In this document: piece after piece, positions 36,176 to 45,894 of the stretch | Layout of the letters: each line of letters starts with the position of its first letter | Numbering within the stretch: the stretch's first letter is position 1 | NCBI RefSeq assembly: GCF_004785795.1 | Contig: NZ_SRRO01000001.1 | Span: forward strand, 3,224,001-3,288,000 | Direction: 5' to 3' | Length of the DNA stretch: 64,000 nucleotides | Origin: Nocardioides eburneiflavus | GTDB lineage: Bacteria; Actinomycetota; Actinomycetes; Propionibacteriales; Nocardioidaceae | Made by a program: the position numbers and the translations under genes | Notes under the pieces: generated by a model | Databases searched by the model: none | Told to the model about the DNA's origin: nothing | Seen by the model: only the letters and a program-made list of their open reading frames with translations

Positions 36176-37132
36176 ATGAGCACCGGACACAACGACAATC
36201 ACATCCACGGGCACGGGCATGGACACGGACACGGGTTGAACGCGCTGGACGCCGTCAACGCCGGCGCACGCTACAGGCGGCCCCTGGCCTGGGCGTTCGC
36301 GATCACCGTCGCCTTCGTCGGGGTCGAGCTTGCCGTCGGCGTCCTGTCCGGCTCTCTGGCGCTGCTCTCTGACGCCGGGCACATGCTGTCGGACGCCGGA
36401 GGGTTGGGCATGTCTTGGGCCGCGATCACCCTGGCCACAGCGGGCACCGCTGCCGCCCACCGCACGTATGGCTGGTACAGGTTGGAGATCTTGGCCGCTC
36501 TGGCCAACACACTGCTGTTGTTCGCGGTCGCCGCCTACGTGGTCTACGAAGCGATCAGCCGGCTCGGTGGTGACCACGAGGTCGCCTCTACCCCGATGAT
36601 CGCGGTCGCCATTCTGGGCCTGGTCATCAATCTGGTCGCGTTCAAGCTGCTGGCGGCCGGTGCCCAGGAAAGCCTCAACCTCCGGGGCGCCTACCTCGAG
36701 GTGATCGCAGACGCGGTCGGCTCCGTCGGCGTCCTGGTCGGCGCGGCCATCATGGCCGCCACCTCCTGGTACTGGATCGACTCTCTGATCGCGATCGGCA
36801 TCGGGATCTTCATCCTGCCCCGTGCCTACAAGCTCGGCCGCGACGCGTTGCGGATCCTGGTCGAGTCCGCGCCCGCCCACGTAGACGTCGACCGCCTCGC
36901 CGCCGACCTGCACACCGTCCCCGACGTCGTCGAGGTTCACGATCTGCACGTGTGGACGATCACCTCAGGAATGGACGCTGTCAGCGTCCACCTCCAGGTG
37001 GATCCCCGTGCTGATACCCATGCCGTCCTGGACCGGGCCCGCGAGCTCCTGCGCGACCGCCACAAGATCAACCACGCCACGGTGCAGGTCGAACCAACCG
37101 ACCATGCGGGATGCAACCTCGTCCAGTGGTGA
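36176..37132 (+). CDS. Cation diffusion facilitator (zinc/cadmium exporter-like)
   Basis: 318 aa. A histidine-rich N-terminus (alternating H-G from residue 9 to 20) precedes six membrane helices and a C-terminal cytoplasmic domain. The TM2 metal site is H69-x3-D73 in SDAGHMLSD. In TM5 the site reads E175-x3-D179 (LEVIADAVGS), where zinc CDFs usually have His; this can change metal preference. It would export a divalent metal in exchange for protons. Stands alone, 170 bases after the lipoprotein gene. Confidence 0.92.
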   Translation: MSTGHNDNHIHGHGHGHGHGLNALDAVNAGARYRRPLAWAFAITVAFVGVELAVGVLSGSLALLSDAGHMLSDAGGLGMSWAAITLATAGTAAAHRTYGWYRLEILAALANTLLLFAVAAYVVYEAISRLGGDHEVASTPMIAVAILGLVINLVAFKLLAAGAQESLNLRGAYLEVIADAVGSVGVLVGAAIMAATSWYWIDSLIAIGIGIFILPRAYKLGRDALRILVESAPAHVDVDRLAADLHTVPDVVEVHDLHVWTITSGMDAVSVHLQVDPRADTHAVLDRARELLRDRHKINHATVQVEPTDHAGCNLVQW

Positions 37133-37239
37133 TGGGAGTCGCCGGCACGGTCGGCCCGGCGGCGTACGACGGCGGCGTACGACGGCAGCGAGCGACCCAA
37201 GCGACTCGCGTCCAGGGCGATTGGACGTCACCTCTCCGG

Positions 37240-37556
37240 GCAGCCGACCGGTGGCCCAAGCGCCACCGATACCCGCATCAATGCCCTCGACCCCCACCGC
37301 GCGGGCGATTCTCGCACTCCGTGCTGGGTCTCGCGCTTGGCGCGGGACGCTGTCCCAACCGCTGGCGCGGGTGTAGTCATGCGTCGCGAGCCTGCCGACC
37401 CCAAGTAACCGTGGCGACAGGCCGCGCCGCCCGCGACCGCTGCCTCGATCACGGTGACCCGGAGGGACGGGGCCGCCCTGACAGCTGCTCCCTCGGCGTC
37501 AGGCCCTGGACCACCCGTCGCCACAGTCTGCGCGGTCACGGGTTGTCGGCAGCTGG
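37240..37556 (-). pseudogene. FAD oxidoreductase remnant, N-terminal part
   Basis: The minus strand shows pieces matching the oxidoreductase at 18810-20291. First comes PPAAETPW-like PPAADNP, then a stop, then RRLWRRVVQGLTPREQL. After a deletion of the FAD motif come PSLRVTVIEA and RETQHGV, then GVEGIDAGIGGA in another frame. Several frameshifts and a stop make it non-functional. The rest of the 567-base gap between the CDF gene and the ALDH gene has nothing I recognise. Confidence 0.82.
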
Positions 37557-37699
37557 GGAGGGCGGCCGCACCATCTGACCCGATTCTTTGGGGCGCTCAC
37601 TGCAAGGCACGACTGCACCACCCTGCTGGTGCAGGAAGGACGGCGCCTCCATGGTCAGATGGTCAGGGAGCGCTCACGGTGGAGCGCGAAGCGTCTCGT

Positions 37700-39133
37700 C
37701 TATCCGTTCAGCTGGCCGCTGAGGTGGTTGATGCACACGACCTTTGGCTGGGTCATCTCCTCGAAGGCGAAGCGCACGCCTTCGCGTCCCATGCTGCCGT
37801 ACTTGAAACCGCCGAAGGGCATCGCGTCGAACCGGTAGTCCGACGAGTCATTGATCATCACGCCACCTGCCTCCAGCAGTCGAGCGGCGGCGAGTGCGCG
37901 ATCCATACTCGCCGTGAAGATGCCGGCGTGCAGGCTGTAGTCGATGGCATTGGCCTGCTCGACAGCGTCCTCGAACGACTCGACGGGCTGCAGCACGACG
38001 ACAGGGGCGAACGCCTCCTCCTGCCAGATCGAGCTGTTCGCCGGGACGCCCTCCAGGACGGCCGGGGTGTAGAGGGAGCCGTGGACGTCGTTGCCGCACA
38101 GCAGAGTCGCGCCCCGTTCCACGGCCGCATCCACCTTCGCCTTCGTGGCGAGGGCTGCCTCCCTAGTGATCATCGGGCCGACATCGGTGCCCTCTTCGAG
38201 GGGGTCGCCGACACGCAGCAGAGCCGTGCGACCGACGAAGGCGTCGCGGAAGCGCTCGTAGACCTGATGGGCGATCAAGATCCGCTGGGTGCCGATGCAG
38301 TTCTGGCCCGCAGCCCAGAACGCGCCCGAGACACAGGAGACCACTGCCTCGTCGAGATCGGCGTCGTCCATCACGATGACCGGGGCGTTGCCTCCGAGGT
38401 CCATGACGAGCTTCTTCAGGCCGGCGGTGCGAGAGATGGCCTCCCCGGTGGCGAATCCGCCGGTGAAGGACACCATGCGCACGTCAGGAGCGGAGACGAT
38501 CGAGGCCGCGAGGTCGGCGTCGCCGTTGACGATGGTGACGACGTCCTCGGGGAGGCCGGCCTCGATCAGGGTGTCGACCAGCCGGAGTGCCGACAGCGGC
38601 GTCAGGGCGGAGGGTTTGAGGATGACCGCGTTGCCGCCTGCGATGGCCGGTCCGAGCTTGTGTGCGACGAGATTGAGCGGATCGTTGAACGGTGTGATCG
38701 CCGCGATGATGCCCAGCGGCTCGCGGGTGAACCAGCCCTGCCGGTTCTCTGAGCCCTCAAACGAGTCGAAGGGGACGACCTCGCCGGCATTGCGTCGGAC
38801 CTCGGCCGCGGACAGAGAGAGAGTGTTGACAGCGCGGGCCACTTCCTTGCGAGCCTGGGTGATGGTCTTGCCGGCCTCACTCACGATCAGCTGCGCGAAG
38901 GACTCCGCGCGCTGCTCGACCAGGCGGGAGGCGAGATCGAGGATGGAGGCCCTGGATGCTCGAGACAGACGGGCCGCCGTACGACGGCCGCCCCTGGCCC
39001 GCTGCAGGATGCTGCCGATGGCGTCGACCCCCACGGTGGGTATCGAGGCGATGATCTCGCCGGTGTAGGGGTTGCGTACGGGCGCCGACTCTCTCTCGAC
39101 CTCGGCGCCGGCTCGCAGGACGGTGTCAGTCAC
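37700..39133 (-). CDS. NAD(P)-dependent aldehyde dehydrogenase
   Basis: 477 aa. ALDH fold with [20 protein letters not shown] and coenzyme loop [12 protein letters not shown]. Catalytic Cys279 is in [11 protein letters not shown]. At the place of the conserved general-base glutamate it has Asp245 ([10 protein letters not shown]). Relatives include lactaldehyde, phosphonoacetaldehyde and non-phosphorylating glyceraldehyde-phosphate dehydrogenases; which applies is unclear. The GTG at 39133 has CAGGAG upstream and overlaps the stop of a decayed gene by 8 bases. A cupin gene lies upstream on the same strand. Confidence 0.88.
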   Translation of the reverse strand: MTDTVLRAGAEVERESAPVRNPYTGEIIASIPTVGVDAIGSILQRARGGRRTAARLSRASRASILDLASRLVEQRAESFAQLIVSEAGKTITQARKEVARAVNTLSLSAAEVRRNAGEVVPFDSFEGSENRQGWFTREPLGIIAAITPFNDPLNLVAHKLGPAIAGGNAVILKPSALTPLSALRLVDTLIEAGLPEDVVTIVNGDADLAASIVSAPDVRMVSFTGGFATGEAISRTAGLKKLVMDLGGNAPVIVMDDADLDEAVVSCVSGAFWAAGQNCIGTQRILIAHQVYERFRDAFVGRTALLRVGDPLEEGTDVGPMITREAALATKAKVDAAVERGATLLCGNDVHGSLYTPAVLEGVPANSSIWQEEAFAPVVVLQPVESFEDAVEQANAIDYSLHAGIFTASMDRALAAARLLEAGGVMINDSSDYRFDAMPFGGFKYGSMGREGVRFAFEEMTQPKVVCINHLSGQLNG

Positions 39134-39302
39134 GGAAGGTCTCCTGAAGAACTCGCTGGGCGTTGGCGGCGCCGCCGTGGGTCTGGTGACCGTGGATGGC
39201 GATGATGTCTGAGAGCAGGGCATAGGCGGGTCTGTCGACGCCCAATCCCCGCCCAGGGGTGGATGGTGTCGGCGTGGACGCTGGAGCTGCCGTTCCTGGT
39301 CA
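39126..39302 (-). pseudogene. Decayed 3' end of an unidentified gene
   Basis: Two frames join at a probable frameshift near 39241: [18 protein letters not shown] and [18 protein letters not shown], continuing to a stop at 39126-39128. The stop overlaps the ALDH GTG (GTGACTGA), the layout of a translationally coupled operon partner. I do not recognise the family. The rest of the gap up to the cupin gene, to 39460, has no clear coding signal. Confidence 0.5.
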
Positions 39303-39460
39303 ACCACGGCGACGGTGAGGACAGGCACAGGCCACCGCGATGGCTGCACCTGTCAACGCGCTTCGTGTCATCGCGAAACTGCCCGGCGCCTCCGTAGCCG
39401 CCGGCTGTGATGAAAGCGGGGTGACGCGTTCGGTGTCGCCCGCGCCGGATGAGACGGAGC

Positions 39461-39814
39461 TCAGTCGAAGCCGTGGCAGGCAAACTTGCGAATGGTCTCG
39501 GTCACTTCCCACCGCCCCGTCCAGTCCTTAGGCTGCACGATCACGTCGCCGCCGGTGATCTCGAAGCGCCTGCCTGTCGCGTGACAGGTGATGTTCGCGC
39601 GCCCGCTCAGGATGTAGCACACCTCGGTGTCCTCGCGGGGGGTCACCTCCCAGCCACCGGGCTGGCACTCCCAGACGCTCGTCTTGACGACTGGATCGGT
39701 GTCGAACGAAAGCTTGAACGTCTGGGGGTCACCGGAGTCGTAGCCAGGACGGTGTCCGTTGGGCTTCAGTTCCCCGAGGGTCGTGGCTGCGGGCACGTGC
39801 ACGAACGACAGCAT
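39461..39814 (-). CDS. Small cupin-domain protein
   Basis: 117 aa, one beta-barrel of the Cupin_3 (DUF861) type. The region SVWECQPGGWEVTPREDTEV supplies the metal-binding loop, with E-D-T-E-V-C-Y-I-L-S-G as the conserved turn; the second motif is GDVIVQPKDWTGRWEV. The ATG at 39814 has AAGGAGA upstream. It may be a ureidoglycolate-lyase-like or sugar/amino-acid-binding enzyme; the exact role is unknown. It lies upstream of the ALDH, with a decayed gene between. Confidence 0.82.
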   Translation of the reverse strand: MLSFVHVPAATTLGELKPNGHRPGYDSGDPQTFKLSFDTDPVVKTSVWECQPGGWEVTPREDTEVCYILSGRANITCHATGRRFEITGGDVIVQPKDWTGRWEVTETIRKFACHGFD

Positions 39815-40386
39815 TGGTGTTCTCCTTGGTAGGTCTTGCAATCTGCGGCAGAGGCTATGCGATCGGACGGTAGTTTTGTCTCTGCGCCGGACGCTTATGC
39901 GAGTTGCTGACCAAACGCGCGACGATCGGAGTTTTTAGGCGCATGGCTCCATACAGATGACGGGTCACGCTCGGCTGGGGTGTCGCTGACAATGCCGGAA
40001 CTGACACTGGCCACCGGCCGGCGAGCGCTGTATGGCCATCAGCGTCGTGGTCGCCTCCCGGTCACGTCAGCCGCGAGGAGGCTGTCGGCGCCAGTCGGTG
40101 TAGGTCAACACCATCCGGCTGGATCGCCGCCGGCGCCATCGCGGCCTACCCCTGCGAGAAACGCCATCAGGATCAAACTCGACGACCTGAGGCCCCCGGA
40201 AGATCCCCGCAGCGCGGGTAAGGATCAGGCCGTTGTTGGTGACCGGCTGTCGTCGTGGCGAACCGGCCCGCCGGCCAGCACCTGTAGGAGAGCTGGTCGC
40301 CCGAGCCAGCCCTGACGAGAACCAAGGCTCCTCGACCATCCAGGCCAAGCTTGTCGAGCTCGGGGTCGATGGAGAACCAGCACTCC
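39815..40386. other. Intergenic stretch without recognisable genes
   Basis: About 570 bases. Short frames are present on both strands but none has family-like sequence or a ribosome site. The region next to the cupin start is less GC-rich and probably holds its promoter. It ends in an Lrp fragment. Confidence 0.5.
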
Positions 40387-40458
40387 GCACCAGCACCTCG
40401 TCCGATCGACGAGATCGACCTTCCCCTCTGTGTGCCTTGCAGGTGGACGCGTCAGTCG
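40387..40458 (+). pseudogene. Fragment of an Lrp/AsnC gene
   Basis: The plus strand reads APAPRPIDEIDLPL, then after a frameshift LCALQVDAS. This matches residues about 8-28 of the Lrp protein encoded at 31826-32320 (PAPRPVDEIDLALLRALQAD), and the bases are nearly the same. No HTH or ligand domain follows; instead the end of the PucR gene is reached from the other strand. Confidence 0.75.
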
Positions 40459-42053
40459 GCGGTCAGGAGCTGCTGAGCGAGCAGGGCGACATGCAGTGAG
40501 ACTCTGATGTCCGGGTCATCGAGCTTGGCCCCGAGCAGCCGTTCCACCTTGGCGAGTCGGTCGTAGAAGACCGGGCGAGACAAGTGCAGGCTGGCGGCGG
40601 CTTGGGATTTGCTGGCGGGATTCTCGACCAGGGCACGGACTGACCCGATGAGATCGGTCCCTGCCTCGGCGTCGTGACGGCGAAGCGCGCCCAACTCCCG
40701 ATCGACGAACATCACGAGGCGTTCGTCGGTGCCGAGCAGGGTCAGCAGGCCACGCAGATGCACGTCCTCGAGCCGGTGGACGTCAGGACGCGCACCTGCG
40801 TGGGCTTCGTCGCGGACCGAGGCGACCACCTGGCTCGCCTCGCGCAGTGTGCGATCGACTTCCGGGATATCGTTCGCCGGCCGTCCGGCTCCGATGGTGA
40901 CGCGACCCCGGCGGTGAACGCGCGCCGCCAGCTCGTCGACCACCTTGGTGGCGCGAGCTCTTGTCGGCAGCGACAGCAGCGCGCGAACTTCCTGGTCCAC
41001 CTCGCACACCAGGGCCGCGGTGCGGAGGTCGTGTGCTGCGCGGACGGTAGCGGCGATGACCTCCTCGACCCGACTGGCCAGCGGTGTGCTCGTCTCGCCC
41101 GGCATCGGATGGACACGAATGGTGAGTCCGATGAGCTGCCGACCGGTCAGCGGGAGGCCCGCGATTTCGCACCGCCGCTGGACGTCTTTGTCGGTCGGGT
41201 CGTTGAGCAGGCCCAGGATCAGCTCGTGGTGCGTACGGCGAATAACGCTGTCGCGGTGCCGGTCGTGGAGGCGGTGCATGGCCAGCGCTGCCGCGGCTCG
41301 CTCGGCGACGGCTGCCAGGCGTTGCGAGGGTTCCGAAGGTGCCTGCATGACGAGTCGGCCCCAGTCCCTGCCGCGCTTGCCGAGGCGGGTGACGAGCCAT
41401 CCCTGGCTGTGGTCCCACGTCGTGCGGCCCGCGTCCTTGACGCGTCGCGAGCGGATGCGCCAGTCGGCCAGGAAGGGATCGATGTCATCGGGGCCGGCGA
41501 CGTAGTCGACCACGTGGTGGTCCTCGTTCTCGAGCACCACGGCGACGCCGGTGAGCCGCTGGGCGGCTTCGAGGACCTCACGCGGCCCGGCTTCTGCGAT
41601 GCTGAGCTCGGTGAAGGTGTCGTGCACCCGTTGCGCCTTGCGCAGTTCCTCGAGCTGTTCGTCGACCACGCGCTCACCGACGGCCTGGGCGACGGCGGCG
41701 AAGCGCACCACGTGAGGAAGAGTGACCAGCGCAAGCCCGTGCTCGTCGCACGCCTCGACCAGGGCTTCCGGCAGCACAGTCCACCGGCGGCCGAGCTCGA
41801 TGATGACGCCGGCGGCACCGCTGTCCGCCAGCGACGCGGCGAAGCTCCGCAGGCCCTCGTCGCTGTCGGGGAGGGCGATGCCGGTGCTGAGCACCAGGTC
41901 GCCCCCGCGAAGCAGTGGGGCGATGTCGGCCAGCTCGGTGGTGTGCACCCATCGCACCTCGACGCCCAGTCCCGAGTGGCCGGCCACGACCACGGGATCG
42001 CCGGCGCGCACGGGAGCCATGGTGAGGACGTCGGCCACGGTGACGACCGCCAT
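40452..42053 (-). CDS. PucR-family transcriptional regulator
   Basis: 533 aa. The N-terminal PucR sensory domain (VTVADVLTMAPVRAGDPVVV onward) spans about residues 1-125. A GGDEF-like middle follows, then the C-terminal HTH_30 (KSQAAASLHLSRPVFYDRLA), which fits the family length. ATG 42053 has GAGGAGG upstream; an ATG at 42101 is an alternative. It is divergent from mmsA and the omega-aminotransferase, so it probably activates their transcription in response to beta-alanine, pyrimidine/purine breakdown products or a related amine. Confidence 0.92.
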   Translation of the reverse strand: MAVVTVADVLTMAPVRAGDPVVVAGHSGLGVEVRWVHTTELADIAPLLRGGDLVLSTGIALPDSDEGLRSFAASLADSGAAGVIIELGRRWTVLPEALVEACDEHGLALVTLPHVVRFAAVAQAVGERVVDEQLEELRKAQRVHDTFTELSIAEAGPREVLEAAQRLTGVAVVLENEDHHVVDYVAGPDDIDPFLADWRIRSRRVKDAGRTTWDHSQGWLVTRLGKRGRDWGRLVMQAPSEPSQRLAAVAERAAAALAMHRLHDRHRDSVIRRTHHELILGLLNDPTDKDVQRRCEIAGLPLTGRQLIGLTIRVHPMPGETSTPLASRVEEVIAATVRAAHDLRTAALVCEVDQEVRALLSLPTRARATKVVDELAARVHRRGRVTIGAGRPANDIPEVDRTLREASQVVASVRDEAHAGARPDVHRLEDVHLRGLLTLLGTDERLVMFVDRELGALRRHDAEAGTDLIGSVRALVENPASKSQAAASLHLSRPVFYDRLAKVERLLGAKLDDPDIRVSLHVALLAQQLLTAD

Positions 42054-42181
42054 GGGTGCCGCCTCCTCGCATATCCTGAGGGCGACGATCTGTCGCCTCA
42101 TGATGCGGAATCCTACATATTGACCGCCCTTTTCGCGCCTCTTTGCAGGCGACGATGGGAGCCCGACTTTCAAGGAGACAC

Positions 42182-43696
42182 ATGAGCACTGCGATCACGC
42201 ACTGGGCTGACGGATCGGCGTTCCCCGGCGAGTCCGACCTCTGGGCGGACGTCACGAACCCGGCGACCGGCCGGATCACTGGCCGGGTGGCGCTGGCGAG
42301 CCGGGCCGACGCGGATCGCGTCATCGCCTCGGCCAGGAAGGCGGCTCCTGCGTGGGGGCGCATGTCGCTGGCGCGGCGCACCCAGGTGCTGTTCGCGTTC
42401 CGGGAGCTGTTGAACGCTCGCAAGGACGAGCTCGCGGTCCTGATCACCGCCGAGCACGGCAAGGTGCATTCCGACGCGGTGGGGGAGATCTCGCGCGGCC
42501 AGGAGGTCGTCGAGTTCGCGTGCGGGATCGCGCATCTTCTCAAGGGCGGGCACTCCGAGGGGGCATCGACCGGGATCGACGTGCACTCCAAGCGCGATCC
42601 GCTGGGTGTGGTGGGCATCATCAGCCCGTTCAACTTCCCGGCGATGGTGCCGATGTGGTTCTTCCCGGTCGCGATCGCGGCCGGCAACGCGGTGGTGCTC
42701 AAGCCCAGTGAGAAGGACCCGTCCGCTGCACTGTGGATCGCGAGCCTGTGGAAGGAAGCGGGCCTGCCCGACGGCGTCTTCAACGTCCTGCAGGGTGACA
42801 AGGTCGCGGTGGACGCGCTCCTGGAGAGCCCGGACGTCGCCGCCATCAGCTTCGTCGGTTCCACGCCGATCGCCGAGTACGTCTACGAGTCCGCGAGCCG
42901 GCACGGCAAGCGCGTCCAGGCCCTCGGTGGCGCGAAGAACCACATGGTGGTCCTGCCCGATGCGGACCTCGACCTGGCCGCCGACGCCGCGGTCAACGCC
43001 GGCTACGGCAGCGCCGGCGAGCGGTGCATGGCGATCAGCGTGCTGGTCGCCGTCGAGCCGATCGCCGACGACCTCGTGGCCCGGATCGCCGAGCGGACCG
43101 CCACGCTCCGCATCGGTGACGGCAGCAAGGAGCGCGGCGACGCCTCCGACATGGGACCGCTGGTCACGCGCGCGCACCGCGACCGGGTCGCCGGGTTCAT
43201 CGACTCCGGCGAGGCGGCCGGCGCGAAGCTCGTGGTGGACGGCCGCGACGTCGTCGCGGACGGTGACCAGGAGGGGTTCTGGCTCGGCCCCACGTTGTTC
43301 GACCACGTGGCCGCGGACATGGAGATCTACACCGAGGAGATCTTCGGGCCGGTCCTCAGCGTCGTCCGCGTGGCGACGTACGACGAGGCCGTCGCCCTGA
43401 TCAACGCCAACGAGTACGGCAACGGCACGGCGATCTTCACCAACGACGGCGGCGCCGCCCGCCGCTTCGAGCAGGACGTCGAGGTCGGCATGATCGGCGT
43501 CAACGTGCCCGTGCCGGTCCCCGTCGCCTATTACTCCTTCGGCGGCTGGAAGCGCTCACTGTTCGGCGACACGCACGCCCACGGGATCGAGGGCGTCCAC
43601 TTCTTCACCCGCGGCAAGGTCGTCACCACCCGCTGGATCAACCCGGCTGCTCGTCCCGCGGGCGGCCTGGAGCTCGGGTTCCCGCAGAATGATTGA
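42182..43696 (+). CDS. mmsA: Methylmalonate/malonate-semialdehyde dehydrogenase (CoA-acylating)
   Basis: 504 aa, the family length. The sequence KRDPLGVVGIISPFNFPAMV, catalytic Cys282 in GSAGERCMAIS and GGAKNHMVVLPDADLD in place of the usual E-L-G-G-K are hallmarks of MmsA. It converts methylmalonate or malonate semialdehyde to propionyl-CoA or acetyl-CoA, CO2 and NADH. ATG 42182 has AAGGAGA upstream. The downstream aminotransferase overlaps by 8 bases and would supply malonate semialdehyde from beta-alanine. Confidence 0.95.
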   Translation: MSTAITHWADGSAFPGESDLWADVTNPATGRITGRVALASRADADRVIASARKAAPAWGRMSLARRTQVLFAFRELLNARKDELAVLITAEHGKVHSDAVGEISRGQEVVEFACGIAHLLKGGHSEGASTGIDVHSKRDPLGVVGIISPFNFPAMVPMWFFPVAIAAGNAVVLKPSEKDPSAALWIASLWKEAGLPDGVFNVLQGDKVAVDALLESPDVAAISFVGSTPIAEYVYESASRHGKRVQALGGAKNHMVVLPDADLDLAADAAVNAGYGSAGERCMAISVLVAVEPIADDLVARIAERTATLRIGDGSKERGDASDMGPLVTRAHRDRVAGFIDSGEAAGAKLVVDGRDVVADGDQEGFWLGPTLFDHVAADMEIYTEEIFGPVLSVVRVATYDEAVALINANEYGNGTAIFTNDGGAARRFEQDVEVGMIGVNVPVPVPVAYYSFGGWKRSLFGDTHAHGIEGVHFFTRGKVVTTRWINPAARPAGGLELGFPQND

Positions 43697-45098
43697 CGCA
43701 TTGCCGCTCGAGGAGAGCGCGCCCGCGCCCGGGCGGAACGAGACGCTGGCTCGCGCGTACGCCGACCCCGACCGTGCCTACGAGCTGGACCGTCGCCACG
43801 TCTTCCACTCGTGGTCGGCCCAGGCGCAATTGGACCCGATGGTCGTGACCCGGGCCGAGGGCTCCCACGTCTGGGACCGTCACGGCAACAAGCTGCTGGA
43901 CTTCACCTCCCAGCTGGTCTTCACCAACCTGGGGCACCAGCACCCGCGGATCGTCGAGGCGATCCGGCAACAGGCCGCGGACCTGTGCACCGTGGCCCCG
44001 GCGTACGTCAACGGGGCACGGTCGGAGGCGGCCCGGCTGATCGCCAAACACACGCCCGGTCACCTCGACCGCGTCTTGTTCACCAACGGCGGAGCCGACG
44101 CCAACGAGCACGCCATCCGGATGGCGCGTCTGCACACGGGCAAGCACAAGGTGCTCTCCACCTACCGCTCGTACCACGGTGGCACGCAGCTCGCGGTGAA
44201 CGTGACGGGCGACCCGCGCCGGTGGGCCAGTGACAACGGGTCCACCGGGACGGTGCATTTCTTCGGGCCGTTCCTCTACCGCAGCGCCTTCCATGCCACG
44301 ACCGAGGCCGAGGAGTGCGAGCGGGCGCTCGAGCACCTCGAACAGGTCATCGCCCTGGAAGGTGCCTCCACGATCGCGGCGATCATGCTGGAGTCGATCC
44401 CCGGCACCGCCGGCATCATGCTCCCGCCCGCTGGCTACCTCGAGGGTGTACGCGAGCTGTGCGACCGCAACGGCATCCTGCTGATCGCCGACGAAGTGAT
44501 GGCCGGCTTCGGCCGCGCCGGTCGGTGGTTCGCGATCGAGCACGCCGCGGGTGTCGTGCCCGACCTGCTGACCTTCGCCAAGGGCGTCAACTCGGGCTAC
44601 GTCCCGCTCGGCGGGGTCGCGATCAGCGACGAGGTCTACCGGACCTTCGCCGACAAGGCGTACCCCGGCGGCCTCACCTACTCCGGCCACCCCTTGGCAT
44701 GCGCGGCCGTAGTTGCCACGATCGAGACCATGGAGGACGAGGGCATCGTCGAACGTGCCGCACGGCTGGGGGAGGACATCTTCGGGCCCGGCCTCCGGGA
44801 CCTGGCACAGAGACACGAGGGCATCGGCGAAGTGCGCGGCACCGGCGCCTTCTGGGCCATCGAGCTGGTTCGCGATCGAGCGACCAGGGAGCCGCTGGCG
44901 CCGTACGGCCAGTCCAGTCCCGAGATGGGCGCGATCCTCGCCGCCTGCACACGACGCGGGCTGCTGCCGTTCGCCAACTTCAACCGCATCCACGTCGTCC
45001 CGCCGCTGACGATCTCCGACGACGAGGCCCGCACCGGCCTCGCGATCCTCGGAGACGCGCTCACCGAAGCAAGTCCCGCCGGAGGTCCCAGTGCCTGA
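43689..45098 (+). CDS. Class III omega-aminotransferase (beta-alanine:pyruvate type)
   Basis: 469 aa. PLP lysine K298 is in TFAKGVNSGYVPLGG; the aspartate is in LLIADEVMAGFGRAG; TYRSYHGGTQLAVNVTG is typical of the beta-alanine/taurine:pyruvate group. Coupled to mmsA by an 8-base overlap, it most likely makes malonate or methylmalonate semialdehyde. A taurine substrate is less likely because no sulfoacetaldehyde genes are present. The stop region overlaps the start of a truncated ALDH gene. Confidence 0.92.
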   Translation: MIDALPLEESAPAPGRNETLARAYADPDRAYELDRRHVFHSWSAQAQLDPMVVTRAEGSHVWDRHGNKLLDFTSQLVFTNLGHQHPRIVEAIRQQAADLCTVAPAYVNGARSEAARLIAKHTPGHLDRVLFTNGGADANEHAIRMARLHTGKHKVLSTYRSYHGGTQLAVNVTGDPRRWASDNGSTGTVHFFGPFLYRSAFHATTEAEECERALEHLEQVIALEGASTIAAIMLESIPGTAGIMLPPAGYLEGVRELCDRNGILLIADEVMAGFGRAGRWFAIEHAAGVVPDLLTFAKGVNSGYVPLGGVAISDEVYRTFADKAYPGGLTYSGHPLACAAVVATIETMEDEGIVERAARLGEDIFGPGLRDLAQRHEGIGEVRGTGAFWAIELVRDRATREPLAPYGQSSPEMGAILAACTRRGLLPFANFNRIHVVPPLTISDDEARTGLAILGDALTEASPAGGPSA

Positions 45099-45894
45099 AC
45101 AGACCGTCACCTCGCCGAGCGCTGCTCTGGCGGACTCGGTCCTCATGCCGCTGCTGGTCCCGCGCGCGGCGCTGCAGGAGGCCGAGTCCGCGGCCGCCGT
45201 GGCCGCGTCACGGTTCATCATGGGCGATCCGCGGTGCGACTCGACAACGCTGGGCCCACTGGTGTCGGTGCGGCAGCGCGACCGTGTGCGCCAGCACATC
45301 GACCGGGCAGTGGCGGACGGCGCGCGCGTGGTGTGCGGAGGCTCCGAGCCCACGGGGCACTCGACGGGATACTTCGTTCGTCCCACTGTGCTGTCGGACG
45401 TGACCCCCGACCTGGCAATCGCACGAGAGGAAGTCTTCGGTCCGGTGCTGACAATCATCCCGTATGACTCGATCGACGAGGCCGTGACAATCGCCAACAG
45501 CACCGACTGCGGGCTCTCGGCCGCGGTGTGGGGCTCGGACGACACGACCCTGCGCGACGTGGCACGGCGGCTGCGGAGCGGCCAGGTGATCATCAACGGG
45601 GGTGCCTGGAACTTCGTAGCTCCCTTCGGGGGCTACAAGAAGTCCGGGCTGGGACGTGAGTCCGGCACCTGGGGCCTCGAGGAGTTCCTCGAAGTCAAGG
45701 CGCTGCGCTCTGACCGCGCGTCCAGCGCGCACGGTATGCCACGCACCCAGGGTGTCGGCCACGCGGACGACGAAGTGCGCGGCGGCGATGTGCTGCCCGT
45801 CGCGAGGACTCGCCTGAGATTTGAGCCGTGGCGCGCTATTGTCGCGAAAACGTCAGCGAAAGCCATCTCATCGGAGCACAAGGCGCCACGATGA
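45091..45894 (+). pseudogene. Truncated aldehyde dehydrogenase lacking the catalytic cysteine
   Basis: 267 aa frame with a GTG start coupled to the aminotransferase stop. After about 20 residues it enters ALDH sequence just beyond the catalytic cysteine (LLVPRAALQEAE, TTLGPLVSVRQRDRV) and keeps the C-terminal oligomerisation part (EEVFGPVLTIIPYDSIDEAV, PFGGYKKSGLGRESG). The coenzyme domain and the catalytic residues, roughly 290 codons, are deleted in frame. About 60 extra residues of non-ALDH sequence follow. No enzymatic activity is expected. Confidence 0.88.

Noticed and set aside
43638..45596. A 652-residue minus-strand frame
   Set aside because: Antisense to the omega-aminotransferase and the truncated ALDH; no motifs.
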